A DNA stretch of 64,000 bases from Manihot esculenta (Eukaryota > Streptophyta > Magnoliopsida > Malpighiales > Euphorbiaceae), in contig NW_025215482.1 in assembly GCF_001659605.2 (NCBI RefSeq), positions 884,135-948,134 of the forward strand. Direction: 5' to 3'. Numbering within the stretch: position 1 is the stretch's first letter; every line of letters begins with the position of its first letter. Made by a program: the position numbers and the translations under genes. Below, piece after piece: positions 36,059-47,458 of this stretch. Under the pieces are notes generated by a model, which had not been told where the DNA came from, did not search any database, and was given only the letters and a program-made list of their open reading frames with translations.

Positions 36059-38270
36059 GGCCTAATAGCTTCCATCCCAACAACTGGCAAGTCTATCACC
36101 CATGTTACATCTGGTGCCCCATTTAGGCCTAATAGCTTCCATCCTAAAAACTGCCAAGTCTATCACCCATGTTACATCCGGTGCCCGATTTCGGCCTAAT
36201 AGCTTCCATTCCAAAAACTTCCAAGACTATCACCCATGTTACATCCGGTGCCCGATTTCGGCCTAATAGCCTGCATCCTAAAAACTGGCAAGTCTATCAC
36301 CCATGTTACTTCCGGTGCCCTATTTCGGGCTAATAGCTTCCATCCCGAAAACTGGAAAGTCTATCACCCATGTTACATCCGGTGCCCGATTTCGACCTAA
36401 TAGCTTCCAACCCAAAAACTGCCAAGTCTATCACCCATGTTACATCCGGTGCCCGATTTCGGCCTAATAGCTTCCATCCCAACAACTGGCAAGTCTATCA
36501 CCCATGTTACATCTGGTGCCCCATTTAGGCCTAATAGCTTCCATCCTAAAAACTGCCAAGTCTATCACCCATGTTACATCTGGTGCCCGATTTCGGCCTA
36601 ATAGCTTCCATTCCAAAAACTTCGAAGACTATCACCCATGTTACATCCGGTGCCCGATTTCGGCCTAATAGCTTCCATTCCAAAAACTTCCAAGACTATC
36701 ACCCATGTTACATCCGGTGCCCGATTTCGGCCTAATAGCTTGCATCCTAAAAACTGGCAAGTCTATCACCCATGTTACTTCCGGTGCCCGATTTCGGGCT
36801 AATAGCTTCCATCCCGAAAACTGGAAAGTCTATCACCCATGTTACATCCGGTGCCCGATTTCGACCTAATAGCTTCCATCCCAAAAACTGCCAAGTTTAT
36901 CACCCATGTTACATCCGGTGCCCGATTTCGGCCTAATAGCTTCCATCCCAACAACTGGCAAGTCTATCACCCATGTTACATCTGGTGCCCCATTTAGGCA
37001 TAATAGCTTTCATCCTAAAAACTGCCAAGTCTATCACCCATGTTACATCCGGTGCCCGATTTCGGCCTAATAGCTTCCATTCCAAAAACTTCGAAGACTA
37101 TCACCCATGTTACATCCGGTGCCCGATTTCGGCCTAATAGCTTCCATCCTAAAAATTGGCAAGTCTATCACCCATGTTACTTCCGGTGCCCGATTTCGGG
37201 CTAATAGCTTCCATCCCAAAAACTGGAAAGTCTATCACCCATGTTACATCCAGTGCCCGATTTCGACCTAATAGCTTCCAACCCAAAAACTGCCAAGTCT
37301 ATCACCCATGTTACATCCGGTGCCCGATTTCGGCCTAATAGCTTCCATCCCAACAACTGGAAAGTCTATCACCCATGTTACATCTGGTGCCCCATTTACG
37401 CCTAATAGCTTCCACCCTAAAAACTGCCAAGTCTATCACCCATGTTACATCCGGTGCCCGATTTCGGCCTAATAGCTTCCATTCCAAAAACTTCGAAGAC
37501 TATCACCCATGTTACATCCGGTGCCCGATTTCGGCCTAATAGCTTCCATTCCAAAAACTTCCAAGACTATCACCCATGTTACATCCGGTGCCCGATTTCG
37601 GCCTAATAGCTTGCATCCTAAAAACTGGCAAGTCTATCACCCATGTTACTTCCGGTGCCCGATTTCGGGCTAATAGCTTCCATCCCGAAAACTGGAAAGT
37701 CTATCACCCATGTTACATCCGGTGCCCGATTTCGACCTAATAGCTTCCAACCCAAAAACTGCCAAGTCTATCACCCATGTTACATCCGGTGCCCGATTTC
37801 GGCCTAATAGCTTCCATCCCAACAACTGGCAAGTCTATCACCCATGTTACATCTGGTGCCCCATTTAGGCCTAATAGCTTTCATCCTAAAAACTGCCAAG
37901 TCTATCACCCATGTTACATCCGGTGCCCGATTTCGGCCTAATAGCTTCCATTCCAAAAACTTCGAAGACTATCACCCATGTTACATCCGGTGCCCGATTT
38001 CGGCCTAATAGCTTCCATTCCCAAAAACTTCCAAGACTATCACCCATGTTACATCCGGTGCCCGATTTCGGCCTAATAGCTTGCATCCTAAAAACTGGCA
38101 AGTCTATCACCCATGTTACTTCCGGTGCCCGATTTCGGGCTAATAGCTTCCATCCCGAAAACTGGAAAGTCTATCACCCATGTTACATCCGGTGCCCGAT
38201 TTCGACCTAATAGCTTCCAACCCAAAAACTGCCAAGTCTATCACCCATGTTACATCCGGTGCCCGATTTC
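36059..38270 (+). repeat. 33-monomer super-unit, third copy (2212 bp)
   Basis: Type A spacings are 402, 469, 402, 469 and 470, the same 6+7+6+7+7 order as the two earlier copies, with a 1-bp insertion (an extra C near 38020). It shares AGCCTGC at 36268 with 32114. Parts are duplicated again downstream: TAGGCATAATAG at 37000 recurs at 38341, 1341 bp on, with the spacing pattern 402, 469, 469/470 in both places. Confidence 0.85.
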
Positions 38271-40079
38271 GGCCTAATAGCTTCCATCCCAACAACTGGC
38301 AAGTCTATCACCCATGTTACATCTGGTGCCCCATTTAGGCATAATAGCTTTCATCCTAAAAACTGCCAAGTCTATCACCCATGTTACATCCGGTGCCCGA
38401 TTTCGGCCTAATAGCTTCCATTCCAAAAACTTCGAAGACTATCACCCATGTTACATCCGGTGCCCGATTTCGGCCTAATAGCTTCCATCCTAAAAATTGG
38501 CAAGTCTATCACCCATGTTACTTCCGGTGCCCGATTTCGGGCTAATAGCTTCCATCCCGAAAACTGGAAAGTCTATCACCCATGTTACATCCAGTGCCCG
38601 ATTTCGACCTAATAGCTTCCAACCCAAAAACTGCCAAGTCTATCACCCATGTTACATCCGGTGCCCGATTTCGGCCTAATAGCTTCCATCCCAACAACTG
38701 GCAAGTCTATCACCCATGTTACATCTGGTGCCCCATTTACGCCTAATAGCTTCCACCCTAAAAACTGCCAAGTCTATCACCCATGTTACATCCGGTGCCC
38801 GATTTCGGCCTAATAGCTTCCATTCCAAAAACTTCGAAGACTATCACCCATGTTACATCCGGTGCCCGATTTCGGCCTAATAGCTTCCATTCTAAAAACT
38901 TCCAAGACTATCACCCATGTTACATCCGGTGCCCGATTTCGGCCTAATAGCTTGCATCCTAAAAACTGGCAAGTCTATCACCCATGTTACTTCCGGTGCC
39001 CGATTTCGGGCTAATAGCTTCCATCCCGAAAACTGGAAAGTCTATCACCCATGTTACATCCGGTGCCCGATTTCGACCTAATAGCTTCCAACCCAAAAAC
39101 TGCCAAGTCTATCACCCATGTTACATCCGGTGCCCGATTTCGGCCTAATAGCTTCCATCCCAACAACTGGCAAGTCTATCACCCATGTTACATCTGGTGC
39201 CCCATTTAGGCCTAATAGCTTTCATCCTAAAAACTGCCAAGTCTATCACCCATGTTACATCCGGTGCCCGATTTCGGCCTAATAGCTTCCATTCCAAAAA
39301 CTTCGAAGACTATCACCCATGTTACATCCGGTGCCCGATTTCGGCCTAATAGCTTCCATTCCAAAAACTTCCAAGACTATCACCCATGTTACATCCGGTG
39401 CCCGATTTCGGCCTAATAGCTTGCATCCTAAAAACTGGCAAGTCTATCACCCATGTTACTTCCGGTGCCCGATTTCGGGCTAATAGCTTCCATCCCGAAA
39501 ACTGGAAAGTCTATCACCCATGTTACATCCGGTGCCCGATTTCGACCTAATAGCTTCCAACCCAAAAACTGCCAAGTCTATCACCCATGTTACATCCGGT
39601 GCCCGATTTCGGCCTAATAGCTTCCATCCCAACAACTGGCAAGTCTATCACCCATGTTACATCTGGTGCCCCATTTAGGCCTAATAGCTTTCATCCTAAA
39701 AACTGCCAAGTCTATCACCCATGTTACATCCGGTTCCCGATTTCGGCCTAATAGCTTCCATTCCAAAAACTTCGAAGACTATCACCCATGTTACATCCGG
39801 TGCCCGATTTCGGCCTAATAGCTTCCATTCCAAAAACTTCCAAGACTATCGCCCATGTTACATCCGGTGCCCGATTTCGGCCTAATAGCTTGCATCCTAA
39901 AAACTGGCAAGTCTATCACCCATGTTACTTCCGGTGCCCGATTTCGGGCTAATAGCTTCCATCCCGAAAACTGGAAAGTCTATCACCCATGTTACATCCG
40001 GTGCCCGATTTCGACCTAATAGCTTCCAACCCAAAAACTGCCAAGTCTATCACCCATGTTACATCCGGTGCCCGATTTC

Positions 40080-42357
40080 GGCCTAATAGCTTCCATCCCA
40101 ACAACTGGCAAGTCTATCACCCATGTTACATCTGGTGCCCCATTTAGGCCTAATAGCTTTCATCCTAAAAACTGCCAAGTCTATCACCCATGTTACATCC
40201 GGTTCCCGATTTCGGCCTAATAGCTTCCATTCCAAAAACTTCGAAGACTATCACCCATGTTACATCCGGTGCCCGATTTCGGCCTAATAGCTTCCATCCC
40301 AACAACTGGCAAGTCTATCACCCATGTTACATCTGGTGCCCCATTGAGGCCTAATAGCTTCCATCCTAAAAACTGCAAAGTCTATCACCCATGTTACATC
40401 CGGTGCCCGATTTCGGCCTAATAGCTTCCATTCCAAAAACTTCGAAGACTATCACCCATGTTACATCCGGTGCCCGATTTCGGCCTAATAGCTTCCATTC
40501 CAAAAACTTCCAAGACTATCACCCATGTTACATCCGGTGCCCGATTTCGGCCTAATAGCTTGCATCCTAAAAACTGGCAAGTCTATCACCCATGTTACTT
40601 CCGGTGCCCGATTTCGGGCTAATAGCTTCCATCCCGAAAACTGGAAAGTCTATCACCCATGTTACATCCGGTGCCCGATTTCGACCTAATAGCTTCCAAC
40701 CCAAAAACTGCCAAGTCTATCACCCATGTTACATCCGGTGCCCGATTTCGGCCTAATAGCTTCCATCCCAACAACTGGCAAGTCTATCACCCATGTTACA
40801 TCTGGTGCCCCATTTAGGCCTAATAGCTTTCATCCTAAAAACTGCCAAGTCTATCACCCATGTTACATCCGGTGCCCGATTTCGGCTTAATAGCTTCCAT
40901 TCCAAAAACTTCGAAGACTATCACCCATGTTACATCCGGTGCCCGATTTCGGCCTAATAGCTTCCATTCCAAAAACTTCCAAGACTATCACCCATGTTAC
41001 ATCCGGTGCCCGATTTCGGCCTAATAGCTTGCATCCTAAAAACTGGCAAGTCTATCACCCATGTTACTTCCGGTGCCCGATTTCGGGCTAATAGCTTCCA
41101 TCCCGAAAACTGGAAAGTCTATCACCCATGTTACATCCGGTGCCCGATTTCGACCTAATAGCTTCCAACCCAAAAACTGCCAAGTCTATCACCCATGTTA
41201 CATCCGGTGCCCGATTTCGGCCTAATAGCTTCCATCCCAACAACTGGCAAGTCTATCACCCATGTTACATCTGGTGCCCCATTTAGGCCTAATAGCTTTC
41301 ATCCTAAAAACTGCCAAGTCTATCACCCATGTTACATCCGGTTCCCGATTTCGGCCTAATAGCTTCCATTCCAAAAACTTCGAAGACTATCACCCATGTT
41401 ACATCCGGTGCCCGATTTCGGCCTAATAGCTTCCATCCCAACAACTGGCAAGTCTATCACCCATGTTACATCTGGTGCCCCATTGAGGCCTAATAGCTTC
41501 CATCCTAAAAACTGCAAAGTCTATCACCCATGTTACATCCGGTGCCCGATTTCGGCCTAATAGCTTCCATTCCAAAAACTTCGAAGACTATCACCCATGT
41601 TACATCCGGTGCCCGATTTCGGCCTAATAGCTTCCATTCCAAAAACTTCCAAGACTATCGCCCATGTTACATCCGGTGCCCGATTTCGGCCTAATAGCTT
41701 GCATCCTAAAAACTGGCAAGTCTATCACCCATGTTACTTCCGGTGCCCGATTTCGGGCTAATAGCTTCCATCCCGAAAACTGGAAAGTCTATCACCCATG
41801 TTACATCCGGTGCCCGATTTCGACCTAATAGCTTCCAACCCAAAAACTGCCAAGTCTATCACCCATGTTACATCCGGTGCCCGATTTCGGCCTAATAGCT
41901 TCCATCCCAACAACTGGCAAGTCTATCACCCATGTTACATCTGGTGCCCCATTTAGGCCTAATAGCTTTCATCCTAAAAACTGCCAAGTCTATCACCCAT
42001 GTTACATCCGGTGCCCGATTTCGGTCTAATAGCTTCCATTCCAAAAACTTAGAAGACTATCACCCATGTTACATCCGGTGCCCGATTTCGGCCTAATAGC
42101 TTCCATCCTAAAAATTGGCAAGTCTATCACCCATGTTACTTCCGGTGCCCGATTTCGGGCTAATAGCTTCCATCCCGAAAACTGGAAAGTCTATCACCCA
42201 TGTTACATCCGGTGCCCGATTTCGACCTAATAGCTTCCAACCCAAAAACTGCCAAGTCTATCACCCATGTTACATCCGGTGCCCGATTTCGGCCTAATAG
42301 CTTCCATCCCAACAACTGGCAAGTCTATCACCCATGTTACATCTGATGCCCCATTTA
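40080..42357 (+). repeat. 1139-bp (17-monomer) tandem duplication at the end of the higher-order domain
   Basis: Type A spacings run 201, 469, 469, 201, 469, 402. The short ABC unit, its GGTTCCCGATTTC variant (about 40203 and 41342) and the following CATTGAGG variant (40342 and 41481) recur at 1139 bp = 17 x 67. The second copy diverges after 41889, where a D-less unit appears. Confidence 0.85.
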
Positions 42358-44601
42358 GGCCTAATAGCTTCCATCCCAAAAACTGGCAAGTCTAGCACCC
42401 ATTTTACATTCGGTGCCCGATTTCAGCCTAATAGCTTCCATTCCAAAAACTGGAAAGTCTATCACCCATGTTATATCCGGTGCCCGATTTAGGCCTAATA
42501 GCTTCCATCCCAAAAGCTGGTAAGTCTAGAACCAATGTTACATCCGGTGCCCGATTTTGGCCTAATAGCTTCCAACCCAAAAACTGCCAAGTCTATCACC
42601 CATGTTACATCCGGTGCCCGATTTAGGCCTAATAGCTTCCATCCCAAAAACTGGCAAGTCTATCACCCAAGTTACATCTGGTGCCCCATTTAGGCCTAAT
42701 AGCTTCCATCCCAAAAACTGGCAAGTCTAGCACCCAGGTTACATCCGGTACGCGATTTCGGCCTAATAGCTTCCATCCCAAAAACTGGCAAGTCTATCAC
42801 CCATGTTAAATCCGGTGCCCGATTTCGGCCTAATAGCTTCCATCCCAAAAACTGCCAAGTCTATAACCCATTTTACATCCGATGCCCTATTTCGGCCTAA
42901 TAGCGTCCATCCCAAAAACTGCCAAGTCTATCACCCATGTTACATCCGGTACTCGATTTCGGCCTAATAGTTTCCATCCGAAAAAACTGCCAAGCCTATC
43001 ACCCATGTTACATCTGATGCCCGATTTCGGCCTAATAGCTTCCATTCCAAAAACTTCCAAAAACTAGACAGTCTATCACCCATGTTACATCCGGTGCCCT
43101 ATTTAGGCCTAATAGCTTCCATCCCAAAGACTGGCAAGTCTATCACCCAAGTTACATCTGGTGCCCCATTTAGGCCTAATAGCTTCCATCCCAAAAACTG
43201 GCAAGTCTAGCACCCAGGTTACATCCGGTGCCCGATTTCGGCCTAATAGCTTCCATCCCAAAAACTGGCAAGTCTATCACCCATGTTAAATCCGGTGCCC
43301 GATTTCGGCCTAATAGCTTCCATCCCAAAAACTGCCAAGTCTATAACCCATTTTACATCCGGTGCTCGATTTCGGCCTAATAGCTTCCATCCGAAAAAAC
43401 TGCCAAGCCTATCACCCATGTTACATCTGATGCCCGATTTCGGCCTAATAGCTTCCATTCCAAAAACTTCCAAAAACTAGACAGTCTATCACCCATGTTA
43501 CATCCGGTGCCCTATTTAGGCCTAATAGCTTCCATCCCAAAAACTGGTAAGTCTATCACCCATGTTACCACCGGTGCCCGATTTCGGGCTAATAGCTTCC
43601 ATCCCGAAAACTGGAAAGTCTATCACCCATGTTACATCCGGTGCCCGATTTCGACCTAATAGCTTCCAACCCAAAAACTGCCAAGTCTATCACCCATGTT
43701 ACATCCGGTGCTCGATTTCGACCTAATAGCTTCCATCCCAACAACTGGCAAGTCTATCACCCATGTTACATCTGGTGCCCCATTTAGGCCTAATAGCTTC
43801 CATCCCAAAAACTGGCAAGTCTAGCACCCATGTTACATTCGGTGCCCGATTTCAGCCTAATAGCTTCCATCCCAAAAACTAGAAAGTCTATCACCCATGT
43901 TACATCCGGTGCCCGATTTAGGCCTAATAGCTTCCATCCCAAAAACTGGCAAGTCTAGCACCCATGTTACATCCGATGCCCTATTTCAGCCTAATAGCTT
44001 CCATCCCAAAAACTAGACAGTCTATCACCCATGTTACATCCGGTGCCCGATTTAGGCCTAATAGCTTCCATCCCAAAAATTGGCAAGTCTATCACCCATG
44101 TTACATCCGGTGCCTGATTTCGGCCTAATAGCTTCCATCGCAAAAACTGGCAAGTCTATCACCCATGTTACATCCGGTGCCCGATTTCGGCCTAATAGCT
44201 TCCATCCCAAAAACTGCCAAGTCTATAACCCATTTTACATCCGATGCCCTATTTCGACCTAATAGCGTCCATCCCAAAAACTGCCAAGTCTATCACCCAT
44301 GTTACATCCGGTGCTCGATTTCGACCTAATAGCTTCCATCCGAAAAAACTGCTAATTCTATCACCCATGTTACATACGGTGCCCGATTTCAGCCTAATAG
44401 CTCCCATCCCAAAAACTGCCAAGTCTATCACCCATGTTACATCTGATGCCCGATTTCGGCCTAATAGCTTCCATTCCAAAAACTTCCAAAAACTAGACAG
44501 TCTATCACCCATGTTACATCCGGTGCCCGATTTTGGGCTAATAGCTTCCATCCCGAAAACTGGAAAGTCTATCACCCATGTTACATCCGGTGCCCGATTT
44601 C

Positions 44602-44980
44602 GGCCTAATAGCTTCCATCCCAACAACTGGCAAGTCGATCCCCATGTTACATCTGGTGCCCCATTTAGGCCTAATAGCTTCCATCCCCATGTTACATCCG
44701 ATGCCCGATTACAGCCTAATAGCTTCCATTCCAAAAACTTCCATGACTATCACCCATGTTACATCCGGTGCCCAATTTCGGCCTAATAGCTTCCATCCTA
44801 AAAACTAGCAAATCTATCACCCATGTTACTTCCGTTGCGCGATTTCGGGCTAATAGCTTCCATCCCGAAAACTGGAAAGTCTATCACCCATGTTACATCC
44901 GGTGCCCGATTTCGACCTAATAGCTTCCACCCCAAAAACTGCCAAGTCTATCACCCATGTTACATCCGGTGCCCGATTTC
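44602..44980 (+). repeat. 379-bp tandem duplication with a 45-bp truncated monomer, copy 1
   Basis: Six monomers (A-like, truncated, D-, E-, F- and G-like). The length is 23 bp short of 402: 1 bp is lost in AAGTCGATCCCC of the first monomer and 22 bp in the second, where CATCCC joins directly to CATGTTAC. The CCCA shared by both edges of the lost piece suggests a slippage deletion. Confidence 0.9.
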
Positions 44981-45359
44981 GGCCTAATAGCTTCCATCCC
45001 AACAACTGGCAAGTCGATCCCCATGTTACATCTGGTGCCCCATTTAGGCCTAATAGCTTCCATCCCCATGTTACATCCGATGCCCGATTACAGCCTAATA
45101 GCTTCCATTCCAAAAACTTCCATGACTATCACCCATGTTACATCCGGTGCCCAATTTCGGCCTAATAGCTTCCATCCTAAAAACTAGCAAATCTATCACC
45201 CATGTTACTTCCGTTGCGCGATTTCGGGCTAATAGCTTCCATCCCGAAAACTGGAAAGTCTATCACCCATGTTACATCCGGTGCCCGATTTCGACCTAAT
45301 AGCTTCCACCCCAAAAACTGCCAAGTCTATCACCCATGTTACATCCGGTGCCCGATTTC
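44981..45359 (+). repeat. 379-bp tandem duplication with a 45-bp truncated monomer, copy 2
   Basis: Repeats copy 1 at +379 bp, including AAGTCGATCC (44632 and 45011), the truncated monomer and the E-like ACTAGCAAATC. A normal A monomer follows at 45360. Confidence 0.9.
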
Positions 45360-47458
45360 GGCCTAATAGCTTCCATCCCAACAACTGGCAAGTCTATCAC
45401 CCATGTTACATCTGGTGCCCCATTTAGGCCTAATAGCTTCCATCCCAAAAACTGCCAAGTCTATCACCAATGTTACATCCGGTGCCCGATTTCGGCCTAA
45501 TAGCTTCCATTCCAAAAACTTCCAAGACTATCACCGATGTTACATCCGGTGCCCGATTTCGGCCTAATAGCTTCCATCCTAAAAACTGGCAAGTCTATCA
45601 CCCATGTTACTTCCGGTGCCCGATTTCGGGCTAATAGCTTCCATCCCGAAAACTAGAAAGTCTATCACCCATGTTACATCCGGTGCCCGATTTCGACCTA
45701 ATAGCTTCCAACCCAAAAACTGCCAAGTCTATCACCCATGTTACATCCGGTGCCCGATTTCGACCTAATAGCTTCCATCCCAACAACTGGCAAGTCTATC
45801 ACCCAGGTTACATCCGGTGCCCGATTTAGGCCTAATAGCTTCCATCCCAAAAACTGGCAAGTCTATCACCCAAGTTACATCTGGTGCCCCATTTAGGCCT
45901 AATAGCTTCCATCCCAAAAACTGGCAAGTCTAGCACCCAGGTTACATCCGGTACGCGATTTCGGCCTAATAGCTTCCATCCCAAAAACTGGCAAGTCTAT
46001 CACCCATGTTAAATCCGGTGCCTGATTTCGGCCTAATAGCTTCCATCCCAAAAACTGCCAAGTCTATAACCCATTTTACATCCGATGCCCTATTTCGGCC
46101 TAATAGCGTCCATCCCAAAAACTGCCAAGTCTATCACCCATGTTACATCCGGTGCTCGATTTCGGCGTAATAGTTTCCATCCGAAAAAACTGCCAAGCCT
46201 ATCACCCATGTTACATCTGATGCCCGATTTCGGCCTAATAGCTTCCATTCCAAAAACTTTCAAAAACTAGACAGTCTATCACCCATGTTACATCCGGTGC
46301 CCTATTTAGGCCTAATAGCTTCCATCCCAAAAAATGGCAAGTCTATCACCCAAGTTACATCTGGTGCCCCATTTAGGCCTAATAGCTTCCATCCCAAAAA
46401 CTGGCAAGTCTAGCACCCAGGTTACATCCGGTGCCCGATTTCGGCCTAATAGCTTCCATCCCAAAAACTGGCAAGTCTATCACCCATGTTAAATCCGGTG
46501 CCCGATTTCGGCCTAATAGCTTCCATCCCAAAAACTGCCAAGTCTATAACCCATTTTACATCCGATGCCCTATTTCGGCCTAATAGCGTCCATCCCAAAA
46601 ACTGCCAAGTCTATCACCCATGTTACATCCGGTGCTCGATTTCGGCCTAATAGCTTCCATCCGAAAAAACTGCCAAGCCTATCACCCATGTTACATCTGA
46701 TGCCCGATTTCGGCCTAATAGCTTCCATTCCAAAAACTTCCAAAAACTAGACAGTCTATCACCCATGTTACATCCGGTGCCCTATTTAGGCCTAATAGCT
46801 TCCATCCCAAAAACTGGTAAGTCTATCACCCATGTTACCACCGGTGCCCGATTTCGGGCTAATAGCTTCCATCCCGAAAACTGGAAAGTCTATCACCCAT
46901 GTTACATCCGGTGCCCGATTTCGACCTAATAGCTTCCAACCCAAAAACTGCCAAGTCTATCACCCATGTTACATCCGGTGCCCGATTTCGACCTAATAGC
47001 TTCCATCCCAACAACTGGCAAGTCTATCACCCATGTTACATCTGGTGCCCCATTTAGGCCTAATAGCTTCCATCCCAAAAACTGGCAAGTCTAGCACCCA
47101 TGTTACATTCGGTGCCCGATTTCAGCCTAATAGCTTCCATCCCAAAAACTAGAAAGTCTATCACCCATGTTACATCCGGTGCCCGATTTAGGCCTAATAG
47201 CTTCCATCCCAAAAACTGGCAAGTCTAGCACCCATGTTACATCCGGTGCCCTATTTCAGCCTAATAGCTTCCATCCCAAAAACTAGACAGTCTATCACCC
47301 ATGTTACATCCGGTGCCCGATTTAGGCCTAATAGCTTCCATCCCAAAAATTGGCAAGTCTATCACCCATGTTACATCCGGTGCCCGATTTCGGCCTAATA
47401 GCTTCCATCGCAAAAACTGGCAAGTCTATCACCCATGTTACATCCGGTGCCCGATTTC

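Larger units (their letters stand above)
28828..42357 (+). repeat. higher-order repeat domain: 469-bp unit of seven monomer types
   Basis: Seven diverged 67-bp monomers recur in order. A has CCCAACAACTGG and TCTGGTGCCCCATTTA. B has TCCTAAAAACTGCC, often after GCTTTC. C has TTCGAAGAC. D has TTCCAAGAC. E has GCTTGCATCC with GTTACTTCC. F starts GGGCTAATAG and has CCCGAAAACTGG. G starts GACCTAATAG and has CCAACCC. Starts of type A fall at 28828, 29228, 29694, 30096, 30565, 30967, 31436, 31905, 32307, 32776, 33178, 33647, 34116, 34250, 34518, 34987, 35456, 35590, 36059, 36461, 36930, 37332, 37801, 38271, 38673, 39142, 39611, 40080, 40281, 40750, 41219, 41420, 41889 and 42291. From 29694 on, spacings are 469, 402, 268, 201 or 134 bp, all multiples of 67 (one is 470, with a 1-bp insertion); the first two are 400 and 466. 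The 402-bp units lack C or D; in those lacking D an E-like monomer with CCTAAAAATTGG follows C. Confidence 0.95.
42358..47458 (+). repeat. divergent satellite block with a 480-bp unit and a ~3.2-kb internal duplication
   Basis: About 76 monomers more diverged than the flanks, with TCTAGCACCC, ACCCAAGTTAC, ACCCAGGTTAC, TATAACCCATTTTAC, TAGCGTCC and CCGAAAAAACTGCC variants. Seven of these form a 480-bp unit: 469 plus 1 bp in the CCGAAAAAACTG monomer and 10 bp in the last, where AAAAACTTCC is followed by a near-copy AAAAACTAGA. TATCACCCAA marks the units at 42661, 43141, 45864 and 46344. Thus the pair at 42.6-43.6 kb recurs at 45.8-46.8 kb (offset 3203 bp, rising to 3270 bp where the first pair lost one monomer). 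Embedded F-, G- and A-like monomers tie the block to the flanking higher-order domain. No gene is visible. Confidence 0.93.
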
